A stretch of DNA of 34,336 nt from Gemmataceae bacterium (GTDB lineage: Bacteria > Planctomycetota > Planctomycetia > Gemmatales > Gemmataceae), in contig JALHPZ010000047.1 of assembly GCA_022842245.1 (NCBI GenBank), positions 1 through 34,336 on the forward strand, read 5' to 3'. Shown here in pieces: positions 22,363-29,603 of this stretch. Numbering within the stretch: position 1 is the stretch's first letter; each line of letters begins with the position of its first letter. A model generated the notes under the pieces. That model saw only the letters and a program-made list of their open reading frames with translations, did not search any database and was not told the DNA's origin. The position numbers and the translations under genes were made by a program.

Positions 22363-22412
22363 GGTTCGGACTCCGGAAGTGCGGAGTTCGTACCGCGCCG
22401 TCGACGCCGGCG

Positions 22413-22781
22413 TCAATCGGACTGTTTGGTGCCCAATAGCTGATTCAGGTGTGTCTGGAGTTTCCGATGCGCCGAGGTCGGTCCCTTGGCAAGCAGGAGC
22501 GCCTCGCGGATGTTCAGCTTCAAGTCGGGGACGGGAAGTTTGGCGAGCGCGCTGTCCAGGTCGCAGAGCAGGTGGTAGCGGTTGCCATCGGGATCGACGG
22601 CGATGCCATGGGAACGGAGGAATTCCAGTTCGCGGTAGAAGCCCCGTTCGTTGAGCTTGAGTTTCTTGATGAGCGTTTCGCGGCGTTGCGGTCCGTCGGA
22701 GAGCAAGGTCAGCATCTTGCAGACGCGGACGGCGCGATCGCGCGTAATCGGGGACTTGTCGTCGGTGGTTTTTGCGCTCAT
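22413..22781 (-). CDS. Small winged-helix protein resembling the HTH part of WYL regulators
   Basis: 122 aa. The ATG at 22781 has AAGGA upstream and begins MSAKTTDDKSPITRDRAVRV. Residues ~15-75 form a winged helix-turn-helix: RVCKMLTLLSDGPQRRETLI, then KKLKLNERGFYRELEFLRSH, then a wing GIAVDPDGNRYHLL. This is the order of DeoR/WYL-type regulators, but the ~180-residue WYL ligand domain is absent; only a short helical tail (DLKLNIREALLLAKG) follows. It lies directly upstream of kdsB on the same strand. It may regulate its own operon. A related truncated-looking protein is common in planctomycetes, so it is probably intact. Confidence 0.75.
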   Translation of the reverse strand: MSAKTTDDKSPITRDRAVRVCKMLTLLSDGPQRRETLIKKLKLNERGFYRELEFLRSHGIAVDPDGNRYHLLCDLDSALAKLPVPDLKLNIREALLLAKGPTSAHRKLQTHLNQLLGTKQSD

Positions 22782-23007
22782 GGAAAATCCTTTTCGGCCG
22801 GTCGCAGCGCAGGGCTTGCGAGAGGGCGGTGGCATCCAACCCCGCGCTGAGCCATGATGTTAGGCCGGGCGCGGGACGAAAGCAAGCGCGCGATGGGAAT
22901 TCCTCCGCGTTCTTTCATGGATCCCATTGCTGGCGATTCGTTCCGCTGGCAGGTATAACAACAGCATCGTCAATCCCGCCTCTTGGCCCGACTCTCCGGG
23001 TATCGTC

Positions 23008-26000
23008 ATGTATCGATTCGCCATCGCTTGGTTCTCGACGGCCCTGGTGCACTCCGCACTGTTGGCCGCCGATCCGGTGAAGGCCGCCCCGGACTTCACG
23101 CGAGAGATCCAGCCGATTCTCGTGGAGCACTGTTACGCGTGTCACGGCCCGGATGCGAAGGCGCGTAAGGCCGGCTTGCGTCTGGACACGAAGGAGGGGC
23201 TGGCGGCGGCCGCGCCGCCGGGCCAGCCGAAGGAAGCCGAACTGCTCGCGCGCATCACGAGCACCGAGGAAGGCGAGGTGATGCCGCCGAAGAAGTTCGG
23301 CAAACCACTCAAGCCCGACCAGATCGCAAAGTTGAAACTCTGGGTCGAAGGCGGGGCTGAATGGAGCGAACACTGGGCGTTCGTCGCTCCGAAGAAAGCA
23401 CCGGTGCCCAGTGGCGTCATCCCGATAGATCACTTCATTCGCGAACGGCTAAAGAAAGTCGGCCTGACCGCGAACCCCGAAGCGCCGAAAACCGCCTGGC
23501 TGCGCCGTGCCACCTTCGACCTCACGGGCCTGCCTCCGACCCCGAAGGAAATCGAGGCCTTCCTCGCCGACAATTCGCCGAAGGCCCATGAAACCGTCGT
23601 CGATCGCCTCCTCGCATCCCCTCACTACGGCGAGCACATGGCCCGTTTCTGGCTCGACAGCGCCCGATACGGCGACACGCACGGCCTGCACCTGGACAAC
23701 TACCGCGAAATGTGGCTCTACCGCGATTGGGTCATCCGCGCCTTCAACGAGAACAAACGCTACGACCGTTTCTTGGTCGAACAACTTGCCGGCGACCTCA
23801 TCCCAAACGCAACGATCGATCAGAAAGTCGCCACCGGCTTTCTCCGCTGCAACATCACGACCAGCGAAGGCGGGGTCATCGAGGAGGAATGCTACGTCCG
23901 CAACGTCGTCGATGTGACCGACACCTACGGTTCCGTCGTTCTCGGTCTCACCGTGGGCTGCGCCCGCTGCCACGACCACAAGTACGACCCACTCTCGCAA
24001 AAGGACTACTACTCGCTCTTCGCCTACTTCAACAGCATCGACGGCTCCGCGCTCGACGGCAACGCGGCCCGGCACGCCCCCGTGATTCCCGTACCGACGG
24101 TGGAGCAAACCAAGCGGCTCGACGAACTCCGCGCACGGCTTGCGACGGTGAACGCCAGGATCGCCGATGCGATCGCAAAATCCGATTACCAAGCCACGGC
24201 CACCGGCAAGGCCGCCGCAAGCCCGACGCACCGCGATATCGTGTGGGTCGACGATGCCATCCCCACCGGCGCAGTGGAAACATCGGAAGCCGGTTTCAAC
24301 CGGAAATGGGTGTTCGCCCCCAAGTCGGAGCGCGAACCGGCTGCGGGGGATCGCAGTCTCAAGCTCGAGGCGAAGGGACTCATGCAAGTCGTGGCGACGG
24401 ATGCCAAGCCGGGCCTGCGCGTCGGCGAGGGGGACACGCTCTTCGCACACGTCTGGATCGATCCCAAGAACCCGCCCAAGGAAATCATGATCCAGTGGCA
24501 CACCAACAACTGGCTTCATCGGGTCTACTGGGGCGAGAACCGGATTGATTGGGGCAAGGACCGTTCGACGGAACGTCGACCGCGCGGACAACTCCCGGAG
24601 GCCGGAAAATGGGTCAAACTGGAAATTCCGGTGGCCCAGGTGGGCATCACTCCCGGCACGATCATCAACGGCATCGCCTTCACCCAGTTCGATGGCACAG
24701 CGTACTGGGACAAAGCCGGGATCACCACGGCCGCCCCGCAGGGCGATCGCCGTTTCGAAACGCTCGCGGAGTGGGCAGCCGTCAGTGGGGCCGACACCGC
24801 GGTTCCGAAGGCGATCCGCGACCTGCTCAAAGTCGACGCCTCCAAGCGGACCGACGCTCAGAAGAATCAACTGCGCGAATATTTTGTCGAGTACGGATAT
24901 TCGAAAACGCGCGACCTCTTCGAACCGCTCCACAAGGAGCGTGCCGAACTGACGGGCACGATCGCCAAACTTGATGGGGAAGTTCCGACGTCTTATGTCT
25001 TCAAGGAACGGGCGACGCCCCGGCCGGCGTTCATACTCAAACGCGGCGAATACGACCAACGCGGCGAACCCGTCCAACGGGCGACGCCGAAGGCCCTCGC
25101 ATCGCTCCAGTCGGCGACGCCGAAGGATCGGCTGGAGATGGCGAACTGGATCGTCGGGCCGAATCACCCGCTCGCCGCCCGCGTCGCCGTCAACCGCTTC
25201 TGGCAGCAGGTCTTCGGGACAGGATTGGTGAAGACCGCCGACGATTTCGGCACGCAGGGCGAGGTGCCGAGCCATCCCGAACTCCTCGACTGGCTTGCGG
25301 TCGACTTCCGCGATGGCGGCTGGAATGTGAAGAAGCTGATGAAATCGTTTGTCCTCTCGGCGACCTACCGGCAATCGGCAAAAGCCACGCCGGAAAAACT
25401 CGCGATGGACTCGCAGAATCGGTTGCTGTCGCGGGGACCGCGGTTTCGGCTCGATGCCGAGATGGTGCGCGATCAGGCTCTCGCGGCGGGCGGGTTGCTC
25501 GTCGAGTCGATCGGCGGCCCGAGCGTGAAGCCACCACAGCCCGCCGGCCTGTGGGAAGCCGTCGGCTACACCAGCAGCAACACCGCCCGATTCTCGCCCG
25601 ACAAGGGCGACAAGGTCCACCGCCGCAGCCTGTACACGTTCTGGAAGCGCACGTCGCCGCCGCCGCAGATGACAGCGTTGGACGCGCCGAGTCGCGAGGC
25701 GTGCACGGTCCGCCGGGAGCGGACCAACACGCCGTTGCAAGCGCTGCTGCTCATGAACGAGACTCAATTCGTGGAAGCGAGCCGCGCGGCCGCCGAACGT
25801 GCGCTGGCGGAAGGCGGCGACGACCCGATCGGCCTATTGTTTAAAGTCGCCGCCAGCCGGCCCGCCTCGGCCGACGAGTTGGCGATCCTCAAGAAAACGC
25901 ACGACACGTTCCTCGCCGCGTTCCAAAAAGAACCGGCCCGAGCCGCCAAGCTCATCGCGATCGGCGAAACGAAACCGACCCCGAAACTCGACACTGCGAA

Positions 26001-26064
26001 ACTCGCGGCCATGACGTTGGTCGCGAACACGATATTCAACCTCGATGAAGTCCTGACCAAGTAA
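23008..26064 (+). CDS. PSCyt1-DUF1549-DUF1553 planctomycete cytochrome protein
   Basis: 1018 aa. The start at 23008 gives a signal peptide (MYRFAIAWFSTALVHSALLA). PSCyt1 covers ~30-120, with a heme c site CYACH (Cys42, Cys45, His46) and the DAKARKAGLRLDTKEGL segment. PSCyt2/DUF1549 spans ~135-345 (LRRATFDLTGLPPTPKEIEA, FWLDSARYGDTHGLHLDNYR). A second CxxCH, CARCH (318-322), lies in GCARCHDHKYDPLS. Residues ~410-585 form a LamG-like beta region with HVWIDPKNPPKEIMIQW. DUF1553/PSD1 covers ~705-950 (RVAVNRFWQQVFGTGLVKT, TNTPLQALLLMN). It is an exported redox-type protein; the substrate is unknown. It forms a canonical pair with the next DUF1501 gene, 14 bp away. Confidence 0.95.
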   Translation: MYRFAIAWFSTALVHSALLAADPVKAAPDFTREIQPILVEHCYACHGPDAKARKAGLRLDTKEGLAAAAPPGQPKEAELLARITSTEEGEVMPPKKFGKPLKPDQIAKLKLWVEGGAEWSEHWAFVAPKKAPVPSGVIPIDHFIRERLKKVGLTANPEAPKTAWLRRATFDLTGLPPTPKEIEAFLADNSPKAHETVVDRLLASPHYGEHMARFWLDSARYGDTHGLHLDNYREMWLYRDWVIRAFNENKRYDRFLVEQLAGDLIPNATIDQKVATGFLRCNITTSEGGVIEEECYVRNVVDVTDTYGSVVLGLTVGCARCHDHKYDPLSQKDYYSLFAYFNSIDGSALDGNAARHAPVIPVPTVEQTKRLDELRARLATVNARIADAIAKSDYQATATGKAAASPTHRDIVWVDDAIPTGAVETSEAGFNRKWVFAPKSEREPAAGDRSLKLEAKGLMQVVATDAKPGLRVGEGDTLFAHVWIDPKNPPKEIMIQWHTNNWLHRVYWGENRIDWGKDRSTERRPRGQLPEAGKWVKLEIPVAQVGITPGTIINGIAFTQFDGTAYWDKAGITTAAPQGDRRFETLAEWAAVSGADTAVPKAIRDLLKVDASKRTDAQKNQLREYFVEYGYSKTRDLFEPLHKERAELTGTIAKLDGEVPTSYVFKERATPRPAFILKRGEYDQRGEPVQRATPKALASLQSATPKDRLEMANWIVGPNHPLAARVAVNRFWQQVFGTGLVKTADDFGTQGEVPSHPELLDWLAVDFRDGGWNVKKLMKSFVLSATYRQSAKATPEKLAMDSQNRLLSRGPRFRLDAEMVRDQALAAGGLLVESIGGPSVKPPQPAGLWEAVGYTSSNTARFSPDKGDKVHRRSLYTFWKRTSPPPQMTALDAPSREACTVRRERTNTPLQALLLMNETQFVEASRAAAERALAEGGDDPIGLLFKVAASRPASADELAILKKTHDTFLAAFQKEPARAAKLIAIGETKPTPKLDTAKLAAMTLVANTIFNLDEVLTK

Positions 26065-26078
26065 CCGGAAAGTCCGCC

Positions 26079-27518
26079 ATGCATCCCATACTCGAAGCGC
26101 AAGCGATCCTGCCACGCCGCGCGTTCCTGTCGCGCGGCGCCCTCGGTATTGGCGCCACGGCACTGGCCTCGCTGCTGCCCGGGCGCGCCAGCGCCGAGGC
26201 GATGCCCGGCCTGCCACACTTCGCCCCCAAGGCCAAACGCGTCATCTACCTGCTCATGAACGGCGGACCGTCGCAACTGGACCTGTTCGACTACAAGCCG
26301 AAACTCGTCGAACAATACGACAAGGACTTGCCCGCGTCGATCCGCATGGGCCAGCGATTGACGACCATGACCAGCGGCCAGGCACGCTTCCCCGTCGCGC
26401 CGTCGAAATACAAGTTCACCCAGCACGGCCCCGCCGGCATGTGGATCAGCGAACTCCTCCCGCATACCGCCAAGATCGCCGGGGAACTCGCCTTCGTCCG
26501 CTCCCTGCACACCGAAGCCATCAACCACGATCCGGCCGTCACGTACCTGTGCAGCGGCAATCAGGTCCCCGGCAAGCCGAGCCTCGGAGCGTGGCTCAGC
26601 TACGGCCTCGGCACCATGAACAAGGACCTCCCCGACTTCGTCGTCATGACACCGTCCTGGACCGGCCGCAAAGAGGCCCAGGCAATCTACAACCGCCTTT
26701 GGGGCTCCGGCTTCCTCCCCAGCAAGCACCAAGGCGTGGCCCTGCGCTCGCAGGGCGATCCGGTCCTGTTCCTCTCCAATCCGGATGGCGTTGACGGTGC
26801 CACCCGCCGCACCATGCTCGATGCGCTCGCCGAGCTTAATCGCAAGCACTTCGACGCCGTCGCCGACCCCGAAACGCAGACCCGCATCGCCCAGTACGAA
26901 ATGGCTTTCCGCATGCAGTCGAGCGTGCCGGAACTCGTCGACCTCTCGAAGGAAGACAAGGCGACGCTCGACCTCTACGGACCGGACGTGACCAAGCCCG
27001 GCACGTTCGCCGCGAGTTGTCTGCTGGCTCGCCGGCTCGTCGAGCGCGACGTGCGCTTCGTGCAGCTCCTCCACCGCGGCTGGGACCAGCATGGCAATAT
27101 CGCCGGCGACCTGCCGAATCAGTGCAAGGACGTGGACCAGGCTTGCTACGCACTTATCACCGACCTGAAACGTCGAGGCCTGTTGAAGGACACACTCGTC
27201 GTCTGGACAGGCGAATTCGGGCGGACGGTCTACTCGCAAGGAGGGCTTTCCAAGACGAATTACGGCCGGGACCACCACCCCCGCTGCTGGACGATGTGGA
27301 TGGCCGGAGGCGGGATCAAGCCCGGGGTCGTCCACGGCGAGACCGACGACTTCAGTTACAACATCGTGAAAGACCCGGTTCACCTGCACGAACTGAACGC
27401 CACGATCCTGCACTGCCTCGGCATCGACCACCGGAAGTTCAGTCTCAAGTTCCAAGGTTTGGATCAACGGCTCACGGGCGTCGAGGAATGCAAGGCGGTC
27501 AAGGCCTTGCTTGCCTGA
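26079..27518 (+). CDS. DUF1501 family exported protein, partner of PSCyt1 protein
   Basis: 479 aa. The Tat signal is LPRRAFLSRGALGIGATALA (~11-30). DUF1501 features are RVIYLLMNGGPSQLDLFDYK, SELLPHTAKIAGELAFVRS, LHTEAINHDPAVTYLCSGNQ, a LHRGWDQHGNIAGDLPNQC stretch, VVWTGEFGRTVYSQGG and NYGRDHHPRCWTMWMAGGG, ending in a helix-rich HELNATILHCLGIDHRK. It is of the alkaline phosphatase superfamily, with likely metal ligands in the NGGPSQLD, HINHDP-type, GEFGRT and RDHHP segments. In planctomycetes such proteins are encoded directly after PSD1 proteins, as here. The substrate is not known; a role in polysaccharide or sulfated glycan handling has been suggested for such pairs but is unproven. Confidence 0.95.
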   Translation: MHPILEAQAILPRRAFLSRGALGIGATALASLLPGRASAEAMPGLPHFAPKAKRVIYLLMNGGPSQLDLFDYKPKLVEQYDKDLPASIRMGQRLTTMTSGQARFPVAPSKYKFTQHGPAGMWISELLPHTAKIAGELAFVRSLHTEAINHDPAVTYLCSGNQVPGKPSLGAWLSYGLGTMNKDLPDFVVMTPSWTGRKEAQAIYNRLWGSGFLPSKHQGVALRSQGDPVLFLSNPDGVDGATRRTMLDALAELNRKHFDAVADPETQTRIAQYEMAFRMQSSVPELVDLSKEDKATLDLYGPDVTKPGTFAASCLLARRLVERDVRFVQLLHRGWDQHGNIAGDLPNQCKDVDQACYALITDLKRRGLLKDTLVVWTGEFGRTVYSQGGLSKTNYGRDHHPRCWTMWMAGGGIKPGVVHGETDDFSYNIVKDPVHLHELNATILHCLGIDHRKFSLKFQGLDQRLTGVEECKAVKALLA

Positions 27519-27544
27519 CGCCCATCCCACGATCCGCCTAGAAT
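27515..27544 (+). promoter_or_regulatory. Candidate promoter of ftsH
   Basis: CTGACG (27515-27520) and TAGAAT (27539-27544) are separated by 18 bp and lie 34 bp before the ftsH ATG. The -35 overlaps the TGA of the DUF1501 gene. The same TAGAAT motif overlaps the end of the GT-C-like gene (13505-13510), just before the RND start. Confidence 0.35.
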
Positions 27545-27577
27545 GGAACGGTTCGACCTCCCGAGAGACCGAAGCGA

Positions 27578-29602
27578 ATGGCCACCGTTCCCGACGAGAC
27601 ACCACCGGTCGCACCGGCTCCGCCCGCGACGCCTGCCAAGTCACCCCGTTCCCAACCGCTCCTGCCGGGCGGTTGGGCCGCCGTGATCGTCGTTCTTGGC
27701 GTCGTCATCCTCCTGCTTCTCTTCCAAAGTCCTGCTCGTGTCTCGCTGACCGCGTTCGAGAAGATTCGCGACGCCGGTGAAATCAAGACCCTCAAACTCG
27801 TCGGTACCGATCGCGCGTACGGTGAACTTCGCGATCCAAAAGGAGAGCTCGCCAAATCCCTCAATCTCACAGGTGGTCAGTTCACGCTTCAACTTCCCCA
27901 TAGCGACAATCTCTACCGGGATGTCGTCGATGCCGTACGCGACGCCGACCGCAAGGTCCGCACGGAGAAGAAAGACGACGCCGAACCCGTCGTCGTGACC
28001 GTCGAAGAGGACCCGCTCGGGGCGATTGGTCCGGCACTCTGGTTCATGCTGTTGTTCGGTGCGTTCGCGGCGTTCACCGTGTTCGTCGTGCTGCCCCGGC
28101 TGCGCGATTCCGGAGGCGGCGGATTTATCAACGGCTACATCCGCAGCCCCGCGCGGCGCTACGAAAAGGGTAAGACCCGCGCGACCTTCGAGGACGTCGC
28201 CGGCATGGACGCCGCCAAGCGTGAGCTTCAGGAAGTGGTGGACTTCCTTCGCAACCCGGATAAGTTCACCCGACTGGGCGCGCAGGTTCCCAAGGGCGTG
28301 CTGCTCGTCGGACCGCCCGGCACCGGCAAGACGCTCATGGCCAAGGCCACCGCCGGCGAGGCGAACGTGCCGTTCTACAGCATCAACGGATCCGAATTCA
28401 TTCAAATGTTCGTCGGCGTCGGTGCCAGCCGCGTACGCGATCTGTTTAAGACAGCAAAGGAAAACGCCCCGTGCGTGATCTTCATCGACGAGATCGACGC
28501 CGTCGGCCGCATGCGCGGCGCCGGGGTCGGTGGCGGATCCGATGAACGCGAGCAAACACTCAACCAGATCCTCAGCGAGATGGACGGGTTTCAACCGAAC
28601 GAAACCATCATCGTTCTCGCCGCCACGAACCGCCCCGACGTGCTCGACTCCGCCCTGCTCCGCCCCGGTCGGTTCGACCGGCACATCACGGTCAGCCGCC
28701 CAACCTGGCAGGGCCGCCTCGCGATCCTCAAGGTCCACACCCGCAACAAGCCACTCGCCGACACGGTCGACCTTGAAAAGATCGCTCGCGCCATGATCGG
28801 TATGAGCGGTGCGGAATTGCGGAACCTGTGCAACGAGGCCGCCCTCGTTGCGACGCGCGCCGGCAAGAATACGCTCGAACAGTCCGACTTCGACCAGGCC
28901 GCCGACCGCGTCCGGCTCGGTGCCAAGCGCGAAGAGGCCTTCGGCGACGAGGAGAAGAAGCGGACCGCCTACCATGAGGCCGGCCACGCCCTGTGTGCCT
29001 GGCTGGAACCCAAGGCCGACCCGATCGAACGCGTCTCGATCGTGCCGCGCGGCCGCGCCGGAGGCTTCACCCTCTTCCGGCCCGACGAGGACCGCGTCGA
29101 CCATTCCCAATCCGAATTGCTCGCCGAACTTGTCGTCACGCTCGGCGGCCGCGCCGCCGACCGGCTCGTCTTCGGCGAACCCCTGAGCGGGGCCATCGGC
29201 GACCTGAAGCACGCCACCAAGATCGCCCGGCTCATGGTCACCCAGTTCGGAATGAGCGATAAATTGGGCCCCGTTTCCTATCGCGTCGGCGAGGACCACG
29301 TCTTCCTCGGCAAGGAGATTGTCGAATCCCGCGACTTCAGTGAAGGTACCGCCCGCATCATCGACGAGGAAGTGCAACGAATCCTGAGCGAAGCCGAAGC
29401 GCGGGCCTATGAATTGATTGAACGCAACCGGGACGACCTGGACAAATTGGCCACAGCGCTGCTGCAACAGGAGGAGTTGGACCGCGACGACGTGAATCGG
29501 CTCTTGCGGAAGTCTCCCCAATCCGAACCGGCCGCCGTGCCCGCCGAGGTGCCGCCCGCGGACACCGTCATCTCGCCAAAACTCGCCTTCGGCAGCACAT
29601 GA
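27578..29602 (+). CDS. ftsH: ATP-dependent zinc metalloprotease FtsH
   Basis: 674 aa. After a Pro-rich ~30-residue tail, two membrane segments lie at ~32-50 and ~150-172 with the periplasmic domain between them. The AAA+ module has Walker A GPPGTGKT (245-252), the pore motif FVGVG (278-282), Walker B IFIDEID (301-307) and the second region of homology containing AATNRPDVLDSALLRPGRFD. The peptidase has HEAGH (466-470) and a third zinc ligand, probably Asp542 in GDLKHATKI. It degrades membrane and soluble proteins from the cytoplasmic side. The C-terminal ~30 residues are Pro/Ala-rich. The promoter candidate at 27515 suggests independent transcription. Confidence 0.97.
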   Translation: MATVPDETPPVAPAPPATPAKSPRSQPLLPGGWAAVIVVLGVVILLLLFQSPARVSLTAFEKIRDAGEIKTLKLVGTDRAYGELRDPKGELAKSLNLTGGQFTLQLPHSDNLYRDVVDAVRDADRKVRTEKKDDAEPVVVTVEEDPLGAIGPALWFMLLFGAFAAFTVFVVLPRLRDSGGGGFINGYIRSPARRYEKGKTRATFEDVAGMDAAKRELQEVVDFLRNPDKFTRLGAQVPKGVLLVGPPGTGKTLMAKATAGEANVPFYSINGSEFIQMFVGVGASRVRDLFKTAKENAPCVIFIDEIDAVGRMRGAGVGGGSDEREQTLNQILSEMDGFQPNETIIVLAATNRPDVLDSALLRPGRFDRHITVSRPTWQGRLAILKVHTRNKPLADTVDLEKIARAMIGMSGAELRNLCNEAALVATRAGKNTLEQSDFDQAADRVRLGAKREEAFGDEEKKRTAYHEAGHALCAWLEPKADPIERVSIVPRGRAGGFTLFRPDEDRVDHSQSELLAELVVTLGGRAADRLVFGEPLSGAIGDLKHATKIARLMVTQFGMSDKLGPVSYRVGEDHVFLGKEIVESRDFSEGTARIIDEEVQRILSEAEARAYELIERNRDDLDKLATALLQQEELDRDDVNRLLRKSPQSEPAAVPAEVPPADTVISPKLAFGST

Positions 29603-29603
29603 T

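Noticed and set aside
23449..25767. Long minus-strand open frame (772 codons) opposite the PSCyt gene
   Set aside because: Its composition is rich in Arg, Asp, Val and Gly and mirrors the plus-strand codons. The plus strand carries recognised domains across the entire length, so this is a GC-skew shadow.
25764..27644. Minus-strand open frame (626 codons) across the PSCyt and DUF1501 boundary
   Set aside because: It crosses two real genes on the opposite strand, and no start or motif supports it.
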